Shown in pieces: positions 51,629 through 60,185 of a stretch of DNA of 64,000 nt. Position numbers and translations under genes: made by a program. Numbering within the stretch: the first letter of the stretch is position 1; each line of letters starts with the position of its first letter. The notes under the pieces are model-generated. The model saw only the letters and a program-made list of their open reading frames with translations, searched no databases and was not told the origin of the DNA. The DNA is taken from positions 372,001-436,000 of the forward strand of contig NZ_JACIBC010000006.1 in the NCBI RefSeq assembly GCF_014195095.1, in the 5' to 3' direction. Origin of the DNA: Rhizobium sp. BK602. GTDB lineage: Bacteria; Pseudomonadota; Alphaproteobacteria; Rhizobiales; Rhizobiaceae.

Positions 51629-51959
51629 ATCCTCTCATGTGCGTCTTTCCATTAACGGATACGGCAAGGATCATGACGGAGGAAAGCATCAATTTGCGGC
51701 CGTGCCGCTGCCTTTTTGCGTACGCATGCGCGGGAGGTGCATCCTGTTTGCCGATCATGCTGCCGTGCGTCGCAAATGCGGGACGAAATGCCTTGGATCT
51801 TCGCGGGCGGGTTTGTTTTTCCTTTTGTTGATAGATTTTATAGAAAATTAATTGCCTTGCGAATGCCTATTCCGTGAAATTCGGTTGCTTGAGATAAGCA
51901 GTTCGAGTTGGTACGTTGCTTGCATCCAGTTTTCGGCGCGACTTGCAGGGACAATGGGA
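51629..51959. promoter_or_regulatory. 331-base divergent gap, creatininase / flavin reductase
   Basis: No gene is supported here. The right half is notably AT-rich (around 51818-51850), consistent with promoters for the divergent creatininase and flavin reductase genes. I see no clear long palindrome. Confidence 0.4.
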
Positions 51960-52499
51960 ATGAACATGAAGACATCCGTGGCGATCGAGAAGGCGGTGCC
52001 CGTCGCCGATCCCGATGCGGCGCGAACCGAGTTTCGCAATGCGATGGCGCGGATGGCCGCTGCCGTGAACATCGTCACCACCAATGGCCCGGCGGGACTC
52101 GCAGGCTTTGCGGCGACCGCTGTCTGCAGCGTCACCGACAGCCCGCCGACCCTGCTCGTCTGCCTCAACCGCACGGCGTCCGTCCATCCGGCGGTCACCG
52201 CAAACGGCGTGCTCTGCGTCAATGTGCTGTCGGACGGACATCAGGAGCTGTCGCGCCTGTTCGGCGGCAAGACGCCGGTGGCCGAACGCTTCGCCGCCGC
52301 CGCATGGTCGGAACTGTCGACCGGTTCGCCGGCGCTCGAAGATGCGCTCGTGTCCTTCGATTGCCGCATCGTGCACCGCGCCGATGGCGGCACGCACGAT
52401 ATCCTGATGTGTGAAGTCGACGCCATCCGCCAGCGCGACGGCGGGCAGGGGCTGATCTATTTCGACCGCGCCTATCACACGGCAGGTCAGGCCGAATAG
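51960..52499 (+). CDS. flavin reductase (RutF/HpaC-like)
   Basis: This 179-residue flavin-reductase-like FMN-binding protein has MARMAAAVNIVTTNGPAG at the start of the split-barrel, FAATAVCSVTDSPPTLLVCL, and the C-terminal LIYFDRAYHTAG. Such proteins supply reduced FMN to a two-component monooxygenase, as RutF does for RutA in pyrimidine breakdown. No RutA-type monooxygenase is seen in the window. Starts at 51954, 51960 and 51966 are all possible; 51960 is best spaced from AGGGACA. Confidence 0.87.
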   Translation: MNMKTSVAIEKAVPVADPDAARTEFRNAMARMAAAVNIVTTNGPAGLAGFAATAVCSVTDSPPTLLVCLNRTASVHPAVTANGVLCVNVLSDGHQELSRLFGGKTPVAERFAAAAWSELSTGSPALEDALVSFDCRIVHRADGGTHDILMCEVDAIRQRDGGQGLIYFDRAYHTAGQAE

Positions 52500-52548
52500 G
52501 CCGATCTCCGGTTATTTTCCCGTCATATGCCTCTTGCAGACTTGGCCG

Positions 52549-53328
52549 TCAGGCGAGGAAATCCTCGATCGCCTGCATGACCAGTGCGGGCCTCTCGCGG
52601 TGGGGCGAATGGCCGGTGTCCGGCAGAATGTGGAGCGATCCGCGTGCTCCTGCGATCCGGCGCGGATGCGCAAGCGAGCCGTATTCATCCCGGTCGCCGT
52701 GAATGGCGAGCACCGGGCAATGCAGCGTTTCAAGCGCGGCATCGAGGGTCCATCCGGCGAAATCGGGCGCAAGCCAGGTGTCGATCCATGCGCGCAGCAC
52801 CCAATCCGTCTTGTCGCCATGATATTTGGCCAGGCGGGCAAGAGCTTCGGCCGAGGCGAATTCCTGCTGGGCGGCGCGGATGCCCTGCAGCGTCTTATCC
52901 TCCACGAAGGCCTGAGCGGCGATGGTGATGACCGCCTGGCACCGCCCGGCAAACCGGGCCCCGGTCTCCACCGCCATGACGCCGCCGACGCTATGCCCGC
53001 AGGCGATGAATTCCCCAATCGACAATTGCTCGCACAGAAGGGGCACGAAACGCTCGGCTTCCGCGGCGATGAAATCCCGCTTCAAAATGTCGGTGCGGGC
53101 GTCGGAACGGCCGAAGCCCAGCCGATCATAGGCGATGACACGCCGCCCGAGGGAATGGGCGAGCAGCCACGGGAAATCCCTCCAGAGCGCCACGCAGCCA
53201 AGGGAATCGTGAAACAGGATGATCGGCTGCCTGGAGTTCAGGACATGCGGTGTCCAGGACTTGGCATGCAGCTGTCCGGCAGCGCTCTCGATCCGGTGTT
53301 CTACCTCGATGATCTCCGTCATTTTCAT
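52549..53328 (-). CDS. alpha/beta hydrolase
   Basis: This 259-residue alpha/beta-fold hydrolase has the oxyanion region LFHDSLGCVALWRDF, nucleophile elbow ACGHSVGGVMA, acid HGDRDEYGS and catalytic histidine in PDTGHSPHRERP. It resembles the 3-oxoadipate enol-lactonase/haloperoxidase-like hydrolases. It is separated from azlD by 19 bases on the same strand. No obvious pathway link. Confidence 0.85.
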   Translation of the reverse strand: MKMTEIIEVEHRIESAAGQLHAKSWTPHVLNSRQPIILFHDSLGCVALWRDFPWLLAHSLGRRVIAYDRLGFGRSDARTDILKRDFIAAEAERFVPLLCEQLSIGEFIACGHSVGGVMAVETGARFAGRCQAVITIAAQAFVEDKTLQGIRAAQQEFASAEALARLAKYHGDKTDWVLRAWIDTWLAPDFAGWTLDAALETLHCPVLAIHGDRDEYGSLAHPRRIAGARGSLHILPDTGHSPHRERPALVMQAIEDFLA

Positions 53329-53347
53329 ATCGCCTGAGGAAAGGGGT

Positions 53348-53647
53348 TCACACGAATACGTGCCGAAGGACGCCGGCGGACGCGATTGCGATGATCACCG
53401 TGGGTAGCACAGGCAATCGCGTCGCCGCCAGCATGGTGAGCGCAAGAGCGATGAGATCCGCCGGGCGCCCGGTCACGAAGTCCGGTGCGATGACCGTGAT
53501 CAGCACGCAGCCGGGAGCATTCTCCAGCACGGTTCTCAAACGGGGGCTGAGCGTCCGGTTGCGCAGGAAGACGTATCCGCCGATGCGGGTCAGATAGGTC
53601 ACGGTTGCCATGCAGGCGATAGCGGCGACGTATAGAGGATCAAGCAT
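53348..53647 (-). CDS. azlD: branched-chain amino acid transporter, small subunit AzlD
   Basis: This 99-residue protein has four hydrophobic segments (YVAAIACMATVTYLTRIGGY; CVLITVIAPDFV; LIALALTMLAATRLPVLPTV) and is the AzlD partner of AzlC. Its start overlaps the azlC stop by eight bases. Together the two form a LIV-E-type exporter for branched-chain amino acids or analogues. Confidence 0.9.
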   Translation of the reverse strand: MLDPLYVAAIACMATVTYLTRIGGYVFLRNRTLSPRLRTVLENAPGCVLITVIAPDFVTGRPADLIALALTMLAATRLPVLPTVIIAIASAGVLRHVFV

Positions 53648-54365
53648 TGCCGCGCGCCAGGAGGAATGCGGAGAAGATACCGGAAAGCGCTCCGGCGGGA
53701 ACATACCAGGCTCCGGGAATGATCAGATATGTGGTTGCGGCGACCAGCAGGCTGACCAACCAGGGCAGAGCCGCTCTCGCGCCTTTCCACATCCCGGCGA
53801 GCATCACGAGAAAGACGGCGGGAAATGCCATGTCGAAGCCGTATCGGGAGATATCGCCGAGAACAGGTCCCACGACTGCGCCGATCGTCGTGAAGATGAT
53901 CCAGCTAAAATAGAGGCCGAGGGCAACGCCGAAGAAATAGCCAACGCTCAAGCCCGCTCCCGATTTCCTGGCGTCGGCCAGACCCATGGCCCAGCTCTCG
54001 TCGCACATGAAGAACAGCGCCAGGAATGCCTGCTTCTTCGACAGGTGGCGCATAAAGGGAGAGAGCGCCGCACCCATCAGGAGGTGACGGCTGTTGACCA
54101 GGAAGGTGATGGCGACAATCAGGAGGATGTGCGGCGGAGACGTCCACAGTTCGATGGCGGCGAATTCCGATCCTCCGCCGAAGTTCAGCCCCGTCATCAG
54201 GGGCACTTCCGCGACACTGAACCCTTTGGCCGCCGCCTGCGCCCCAAGCACCAGCGCGAAGGGCACGAAGCCCAGCATCACCGGTATCGAATCCTGAAAG
54301 CCGCGCCATCCCTCCGAAGCCCGTTCGGGCCGGATGCCGGTATCGTTGGAAACGTAGTCCGTCAC
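53640..54365 (-). CDS. azlC: branched-chain amino acid exporter AzlC
   Basis: This 241-residue AzlC-family inner-membrane protein has QDSIPVMLGFVPFALVLGAQ, the conserved LNFGGGSEFAAIEL, and FLVNSRHLLMGAALSPFM. It starts at a GTG (54365) preceded by AAAGGTTT. It is divergent from an Lrp-type regulator, matching azlB control of azlCD in Bacillus. Confidence 0.9.
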   Translation of the reverse strand: MTDYVSNDTGIRPERASEGWRGFQDSIPVMLGFVPFALVLGAQAAAKGFSVAEVPLMTGLNFGGGSEFAAIELWTSPPHILLIVAITFLVNSRHLLMGAALSPFMRHLSKKQAFLALFFMCDESWAMGLADARKSGAGLSVGYFFGVALGLYFSWIIFTTIGAVVGPVLGDISRYGFDMAFPAVFLVMLAGMWKGARAALPWLVSLLVAATTYLIIPGAWYVPAGALSGIFSAFLLARGNA

Positions 54366-54483
54366 CCAAGCAAACCTTTCTGTCTTGAAATACCGTCGCC
54401 TGCAGTGTCAGCGACATTGGAGGCTCAAGATAGCTCGGTTTCTCGCGATTTTGGTTGCGTTTTATCGGAGAAATCCTCAAAAT

Positions 54484-54500
54484 TTGGCATGATGTGCCAA
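54484..54500 (+). promoter_or_regulatory. candidate Lrp operator TTGGCA-TGATG-TGCCAA
   Basis: A perfect six-base inverted repeat with a five-base centre lies 30 bases upstream of the Lrp start, in the gap between azlC and the regulator. Likely a site through which the regulator controls both genes. Confidence 0.5.
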
Positions 54501-54530
54501 TGATCATGAATTCCGTAGCGGAGAAATCTA

Positions 54531-54989
54531 ATGAAGCTTGATGCTCTCGATCGCGCGATACTCCGCGTCCTGCAGCAGGATGGCAAAATCCAGAATACCG
54601 AGCTGGCGGCAAAGGTGGGGCTGTCTCCATCGCCGTGTTTGCGGCGGGTCAAGTTGCTGGAGGAGGCTGGCATCATCAAGCATTACGTCGCCATCCTTGA
54701 CGCGGCAAAGCTCGACATGGGTTTTACTGTTTTCGTCCGCATATGGCTTTCCAGCCAGGACGAGGAGACGACAACGGCCTTTTATGAAGCGGCCGAAATG
54801 CTGCCACAGGTGGTCGAGTGCCACCTGATGGCCGGCGACTGCGACTTTCTGCTGCGGGTTGTCGCGCCGGATCTGGAGGGATACCGGCGGTTCCAGATGG
54901 AGCATCTTGGCCGTATCAAGGGCGTCCGGAACATCAAGACGGAAATTCCGATGCAGAAGATCAAGCAGTCGTGGCAGGTTCCGCTTTGA
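54531..54989 (+). CDS. Lrp/AsnC-family regulator
   Basis: This 152-residue protein has the N-terminal helix-turn-helix (IQNTELAAKVGLSPSPCLRRV) and the C-terminal RAM domain for effector binding and octamer assembly (MAGDCDFLLRVVAPDLEGYR). GGAGAAAT precedes the ATG. It is divergent from azlCD and is the likely amino-acid-responsive regulator of that exporter. Confidence 0.92.
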   Translation: MKLDALDRAILRVLQQDGKIQNTELAAKVGLSPSPCLRRVKLLEEAGIIKHYVAILDAAKLDMGFTVFVRIWLSSQDEETTTAFYEAAEMLPQVVECHLMAGDCDFLLRVVAPDLEGYRRFQMEHLGRIKGVRNIKTEIPMQKIKQSWQVPL

Positions 54990-55004
54990 TGCCGCTCGGA
55001 GGCC

Positions 55005-56009
55005 TCAATAGTGCTCTTGATACCACTCGACGAAGCGGCGCACGCCTTCGTCGACCTCGATCTGCGGCTTGAAGCCGGTCAGCGCCACCAGCAGGTCGGG
55101 CACGGCATAGGTGTTGTGCACGTCGCCGGGCTGCATCGGCAGCAGTTTGCGGATCGCCTTCTTGCCGAGCATCGCCTCGATGGTCTCGACGAAGGCCATC
55201 AGACCGACCGGCTGGCCGCCGCCGATATTGACGATGCGGAAGGGGGCATTCTTCGACAGCGTATCGGCGATCGTATCCGATACGACGCGGTTCTCTTCCG
55301 AGGGAATGACGCCGATCAGCTTGACGATGCCTTCGACGAGATCGTCGATATAGGTGAAATCGCGGCTCATCTTGCCTTCGCCGTAGATCTCGATCGGACG
55401 ATCGTTCCTGATGGCGTCGACGAATTTGAACAGGGCCATATCCGGCCGGCCCCAGGGACCGTAGACGGTGAAGAAGCGGAAGACGGTGGTCGGGATATGG
55501 AAGAGGTGGGCATAGCTATGCGCCATCAGTTCCATGCTCTTCTTCGTGGCCGCGTAGATCGTCATCTGCTCGTCGGCCTTATCGCTCTCCGCGAAGGGGA
55601 TCTTCTCGTTGGCGCCGTAGACCGAGGAGGTGGAGGCGAGCAGCAGGTGTTTCGGCTGAATGTTTCTCGCCAGTTCCAGCACGTTGAACGAGCCGACGAG
55701 ATTGGAATCCACGTAGGAACGTGGATTTTCCAGGCTGTAGCGCACGCCGGCCTGTGCGGCGAGGTGGATGATGACGTCGGGCTCCGCCAGTTCGGCAGCA
55801 TGATCGAGCGCGGCCTTGTCCTCCAGCATGCCGGTGATGGCCTTGAAGCCATTGGAGCGGGAGAGGATGGCGACGCGCTTTTCCTTGAGCCTGACGTCGT
55901 AATAGGGCGTCATGCCGTCGAAACCGACGACGAAATGCCCGTCGTCGAGCAGGCGCTTGGCAAGATGGAAGCCGATGAAACCGGCGGTTCCGGTGATGAG
56001 ATAACGCAT
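55005..56009 (-). CDS. lpsL: UDP-glucuronate 4-epimerase LpsL
   Basis: This 334-residue extended SDR epimerase has the NAD motif ITGTAGFIGFHLAKRL, the catalytic STSSVYGANEKIPF and YAATKKSMELMAHSY (Tyr and Lys). It matches the UDP-glucuronic acid epimerases LpsL of rhizobia, which turn UDP-glucuronate into UDP-galacturonate for lipopolysaccharide and K-antigen. It follows rkpK with a 14-base gap and uses its product, as in the rkp-2 region of Sinorhizobium. Confidence 0.9.
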   Translation of the reverse strand: MRYLITGTAGFIGFHLAKRLLDDGHFVVGFDGMTPYYDVRLKEKRVAILSRSNGFKAITGMLEDKAALDHAAELAEPDVIIHLAAQAGVRYSLENPRSYVDSNLVGSFNVLELARNIQPKHLLLASTSSVYGANEKIPFAESDKADEQMTIYAATKKSMELMAHSYAHLFHIPTTVFRFFTVYGPWGRPDMALFKFVDAIRNDRPIEIYGEGKMSRDFTYIDDLVEGIVKLIGVIPSEENRVVSDTIADTLSKNAPFRIVNIGGGQPVGLMAFVETIEAMLGKKAIRKLLPMQPGDVHNTYAVPDLLVALTGFKPQIEVDEGVRRFVEWYQEHY

Positions 56010-56023
56010 GGATCGGCCCTTGC

Positions 56024-57346
56024 TTACAGTGTGGCGTCGCTCGAGGGTCTGCCGATGCTCGTATAGGTAAAGCCGTGCTTTGCGACCTCGTCATGGCGAT
56101 AGATGTTTCTGAGGTCGACCAGGACCGGTGTGGTCATCACGGATTTCAGCCGGGCGAAATCCAGCGCACGGAACTGGTTCCATTCGGTGACGATCACCAG
56201 CGCGTCGGCGCTCCGTGCCGCGCCATAGGCGTCGTCGGCATAGGTGATGTTGTCGATCACCTGGCGGGCATTGTCCATGCCTTCCGGATCGTAGCCGGTC
56301 ACCGAGGCGCCGGCATCCTGCAGAGCCTGGATGATCGAGATCGCCGGGCTGTCGCGCATGTCGTCGGTGTTCGGCTTGAAGGTCAGGCCGAGCACGGCGA
56401 TGCTCTTGCCCCGGACATCGCCGCCCATGGCAGCAACCACCTTGCGTCCCATGGCGCGCTTGCGATTGTCGTTGATCGAGATCGTCGTCTCGATCAGCCG
56501 CACGGGGCTGTCATGGTCCTGCGCGGTCTTGGCGAGCGCCAGCGTGTCCTTGGGGAAGCAGGAGCCGCCATAGCCGGGGCCGGCATGCAGGAACTTCGAA
56601 CCGATGCGGCCATCGAGGCCGATGCCGCGCGACACTTCCTGCACATTGGCGCCGACCTTCTCGCAGAGATCGGCCATCTCGTTGATGAAGGTGATCTTCA
56701 TGGCAAGGAAGGCATTGGCGGCGTATTTGATCAGCTCGGAAGTGCGGCGCGCAGTGAAGAGCAGCGGCGCCTGGTTGAGATAAAGCGGCCGGTAGACTTC
56801 GGTCATGACGCCGCGGGCGCGGTCGTCGTTGAGGCCGATGACGATGCGGTCGGGCCGCTTGAAATCCTCGATGGCAGCGCCCTCGCGCAGAAACTCGGGA
56901 TTGGAAACGATGGCGACGTCGGCGTCGGGATTGGTCTCACGCACGATGCGCTCGACCTCGTCGCCGGTGCCGACCGGCACGGTCGACTTGGTGACGATGA
57001 CGGTGAAGCCCTTGACGTGCTCGGCGATCTCGCGGGCGGCGGCATAGACATAGGAGAGATCGGCATGGCCGTCGCCGCGTCGTGACGGCGTGCCGACGGC
57101 GATGAAGACGACGTCGCTGGAGGCGACGCTGGTGTCCACATCCGTCGAGAAGGACAGGCGGCCGGCGCGGACGTTGTCGGCGACGAGCTGTTCCAGGCCG
57201 GGTTCGAAAATCGGGATTTCCCCACGGCGCAGCGCCTCGATCTTGCCGACATCCTTGTCGACGCAGATCACATCATGGCCGAAATCCGCGAAGCAGACGC
57301 CGGACACCAGACCCACATAACCCGAACCGATCATTGTGATGCGCAT
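56024..57346 (-). CDS. rkpK: UDP-glucose 6-dehydrogenase
   Basis: This 440-residue UDP-glucose dehydrogenase oxidises UDP-glucose to UDP-glucuronate with two NAD. The NAD motif is MIGSGYVGLVSGVCFADFGH. The catalytic cysteine is in GPGYGGSCFPKDTLAL near residue 260 with a lysine in FLAMKITFINEMADL. The C-terminal UDP-binding domain contains GLTFKPNTDDMRDSPAI. In rhizobia it is RkpK, needed for capsular and lipopolysaccharide uronic acids, and is paired with lpsL as here. Confidence 0.93.
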   Translation of the reverse strand: MRITMIGSGYVGLVSGVCFADFGHDVICVDKDVGKIEALRRGEIPIFEPGLEQLVADNVRAGRLSFSTDVDTSVASSDVVFIAVGTPSRRGDGHADLSYVYAAAREIAEHVKGFTVIVTKSTVPVGTGDEVERIVRETNPDADVAIVSNPEFLREGAAIEDFKRPDRIVIGLNDDRARGVMTEVYRPLYLNQAPLLFTARRTSELIKYAANAFLAMKITFINEMADLCEKVGANVQEVSRGIGLDGRIGSKFLHAGPGYGGSCFPKDTLALAKTAQDHDSPVRLIETTISINDNRKRAMGRKVVAAMGGDVRGKSIAVLGLTFKPNTDDMRDSPAISIIQALQDAGASVTGYDPEGMDNARQVIDNITYADDAYGAARSADALVIVTEWNQFRALDFARLKSVMTTPVLVDLRNIYRHDEVAKHGFTYTSIGRPSSDATL

Positions 57347-57600
57347 GATATCTCAATCCTCTTGCTTGCGTGGGGGGCCGGCGCCGTCGTCCGATCCCTT
57401 CATGGGCGGTCGTCTGCGCTTATACACAGGATCGCCGGTGACGCCTATACATTGCAGTGTTTATTCAGTCGGTTGCGACAGAAGTGTCATAAAGACGGCA
57501 TCGGTTTCCTTTGCACGCATGAGCATGGCGGCTTGCCAGCCCTCGGCGGCATGGTAGACATTTGCAGCAGCGTCCCGCCCACAAATCTGAAAGTTCCCCG

Positions 57601-58899
57601 ATGACATTCGATCTCATTGTCCGCAACGCTACCCTGCCAGACGGCCGCAAACAGCAGGATATCGCCATTGCCGGTGGCAGGATCGCCGCGGTTGAGCCGG
57701 GCATAGAGGCACAGGCCGGGCGTGAAATCGATGCCGGTGGTCATCTCGTGTCGCCGCCCTTCGTCGATTGCCATTTTCACATGGACGCGACCCTGTCACT
57801 CGGCCTGCCGCGGCTCAATACGTCAGGAACGCTGCTGGAAGGCATTGCGCTCTGGGGAGAGCTGAAGCCGCTTTTGACGCATGAGGCGGTGGCCGAGCGG
57901 GCCTTGCGCTATTGCGATCTGGCGGTGTCGCAGGGACTGCTCGCCGTGCGCACCCATGTCGATATCTGCGACGACCGGCTGCTTGCCGTCGAGGCTCTGC
58001 TGGACGTCAAGAAGAAGGTGGCGCCCTATCTCGACCTGCAGCTCGTCGCCTTCCCGCAGGACGGCTATTACCGGTCGCCGACGGCGGCGGAGAATCTGGA
58101 GCGGGCGCTTGATCTCGGCGTCGATATCGTCGGCGGCATTCCGCATTTCGAGCGGACGATGGAGGATGGCGCGCGTTCGGTGCGGGCGCTCTGCGAGATC
58201 GCGGAAAAGCGCGGCTTGATGGTCGACATGCATTGCGACGAGACCGACGATCCGCTGTCGCGCCACATCGAGACATTGGCCGCCGAAACCACGCGGCTCG
58301 GCCTCCGGGGCAGGGTGGCCGGCTCGCATCTGACCTCGATGCATTCGATGGACAACTATTATGTGTCGAAGCTGCTGCCGCTGATCGCCGAGGCGGGCGT
58401 GCATGCGATCCCCAATCCGTTGATCAACATCGTGCTGCAGGGCCGGCACGACACCTATCCGAAGCGGCGCGGGCTGACCCGCGTCAAGGAAATGCGCGAA
58501 TTCGGCATCAACATCGCCTTCGGCCAGGATTGCTGCATGGATCCCTGGTATTCGCTCGGCGGCGCCGACATGCTGGATGTCGCCCATATGGGCCTGCATG
58601 TGGGGCAACTGACGTCGCGCGAAGCCATGCGTTTCTGCTTCGATGCCGTCACGGCCAACCCGGCCAAGGTGATGGGGCTTGACGGCTACGGGCTGGAGGT
58701 CGGCTGCAACGGCGATCTCGTTGTGCTGCAGGCGAGGGATAGGATCGAGGCGGTCCGCATGCGTGCCGGCCGGCTCTTCGTGGTCCGGCGCGGCAAGGTC
58801 ATCAGCGAGACGCCGGCGCGTCTTGCCAGGCTGTCGCTCGAGGGAAGGCCGGCTTCGGTCGACCCGGCCGCCTATGCTCCGAATGCAGCCGAAGGCTGA
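57601..58899 (+). CDS. CodA-like amidohydrolase (cytosine deaminase family)
   Basis: This 432-residue metal-dependent deaminase has PFVDCHFHMDATLSLG (HxH), VDMHCDETDDPLSRH, GRVAGSHLTSMHSMDNYYVS and the catalytic aspartate in FGQDCCMDPWYSLGGADML. The DPWY-LG motif is that of E. coli CodA, which deaminates cytosine and isoguanine. It is a second, only distantly similar member next to the one at 45518-46831. It is divergent from rkpK and not in an operon with a transporter. Confidence 0.85.
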   Translation: MTFDLIVRNATLPDGRKQQDIAIAGGRIAAVEPGIEAQAGREIDAGGHLVSPPFVDCHFHMDATLSLGLPRLNTSGTLLEGIALWGELKPLLTHEAVAERALRYCDLAVSQGLLAVRTHVDICDDRLLAVEALLDVKKKVAPYLDLQLVAFPQDGYYRSPTAAENLERALDLGVDIVGGIPHFERTMEDGARSVRALCEIAEKRGLMVDMHCDETDDPLSRHIETLAAETTRLGLRGRVAGSHLTSMHSMDNYYVSKLLPLIAEAGVHAIPNPLINIVLQGRHDTYPKRRGLTRVKEMREFGINIAFGQDCCMDPWYSLGGADMLDVAHMGLHVGQLTSREAMRFCFDAVTANPAKVMGLDGYGLEVGCNGDLVVLQARDRIEAVRMRAGRLFVVRRGKVISETPARLARLSLEGRPASVDPAAYAPNAAEG

Positions 58900-58904
58900 A
58901 GCCG

Positions 58905-59010
58905 CTACAGCGCCGCGCGTCACACGTGATGCGCAAAGGACGCTGTAACACTTTAAATCCGCTGCATAATTTTATCCTTAAATCGAGTCCGATTTAAGGA
59001 ATTATGCAGC
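58905..59010. repeat. rhizobial-type palindromic repeat
   Basis: The region after the deaminase holds nested inverted repeats: ACAGCG/CGCTGT (58907-58912 and 58941-58946) around a GCGCGTCAC/GTGATGCGC pair, then GCTGCATAATT (58961-58971) with AATTATGCAGC (59000-59010) enclosing CCTTAAATCG/CGATTTAAGG. The second part would fold into a long hairpin with a four-base bulge. Similar repeats are common between rhizobial genes; this one may also terminate transcription. Confidence 0.75.
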
Positions 59011-59103
59011 AGTCATGCCACGCGTTCCGCTTGTGATTGCCGCCGGGTTGCAGCAAGATGGGCCGGTACTATCGTTCCGGCGGGGGACGAAGCGGAACGG
59101 ACG

Positions 59104-59970
59104 ATGCAGGACGATGGCATGAAGTCAACTTTCGCCGTGCGTACAATGCGGGCCGGGGAACTGGAGCTTGCGCTCGAATGGGCCCGACAGGAGGGATGGA
59201 ATCCCGGTCTCGACGATGCTCCGGCTTTCTGGGAGGCGGACCCTTCCGGGTTCTTCGTGGCTGCCCTCGGCGAGGTGCCGGTCGGCTGCATCTCGCTGGT
59301 GCGCTATAGCGAGAGCTTCGCCTTTCTCGGCCTTTATATCGTTCATCCGGAATTTCGCGGCAGGGGATATGGCAAGGCGCTCTGGGACAAGGTCATCAGC
59401 TTTGCCGGCGATCGTACCGTCGGTCTTGATGGTGTCGTTGCGCAGCAGGACAATTATCGCCGCTACGGCTTCCAGTCCGCCTATCGCACCTTGCGATATG
59501 GCGGCATTCCCAAGATGCCCGATGTGGCGGGGAGGGTGGATGTCGCCCCGGTCACCCAGGGCAAGCTCGAAGGGCTCCTGCGCTACGATGCCGGCATCTT
59601 TCCGGGGCTGCGTTATTCCTTTCTCTCCGCCTGGTGCGGCGCACCCCGGCTGCGGAAATCCGTGATGGTGGGCGGCGGCAAGCGAATTCGCGGCTACGGC
59701 ACGATCCGGCGCTGTTTCGAGGGCCACAAGATCGGTCCGCTCTTCGCCAACAGTCCCGAGGTTGCCTCGGCCCTGCTCGCGAATCTTCTGTCGCAGACGA
59801 GCGGCGGGCCGGTGTATCTGGATGTTCCGGCCGAAAATGCCGAGGCGATCGGACTTGCCGAGGCCTACGGGCTGTCGCCGGTGTTCGAAACGGCGCGGAT
59901 GTATCGAGGTGACGCGCCGGAAATGCCGCTCAACCGGATCTTTGCCATTACGACACTGGAACTGGGCTAG
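59104..59970 (+). CDS. GNAT-family N-acetyltransferase with C-terminal extension
   Basis: This 288-residue protein has an N-terminal GNAT domain (VRTMRAGELELALEWARQEG; acetyl-CoA loop VHPEFRGRGYGKALWD near residue 85) and a second acetyltransferase-like half of unknown role (about 150-288). The double-GNAT layout is seen in several proteobacterial proteins annotated only as acetyltransferases. ATGs at 59104 and 59119 are both possible starts. No operon partner. Confidence 0.82.
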   Translation: MQDDGMKSTFAVRTMRAGELELALEWARQEGWNPGLDDAPAFWEADPSGFFVAALGEVPVGCISLVRYSESFAFLGLYIVHPEFRGRGYGKALWDKVISFAGDRTVGLDGVVAQQDNYRRYGFQSAYRTLRYGGIPKMPDVAGRVDVAPVTQGKLEGLLRYDAGIFPGLRYSFLSAWCGAPRLRKSVMVGGGKRIRGYGTIRRCFEGHKIGPLFANSPEVASALLANLLSQTSGGPVYLDVPAENAEAIGLAEAYGLSPVFETARMYRGDAPEMPLNRIFAITTLELG

Positions 59971-60185
59971 CGCGATGTTCCGCGTTGGCAAGGGACGGGC
60001 CGCGACCCCGCCAATTGCCGTCCATCCGTGCCCGATGGCGGGAAAATCCTGTTGGGGGCGCTGATTCGTCACGTAAAAAGCCGATTCTCCTGAGACAACG
60101 GAGTCGCTTTCCGAAAAACAAAGCTTTATAGATGCGCGGGTTTGAGCAAGGCGCGCTTTTGCGCGCAGGAAGCAGGAATGGAGCA

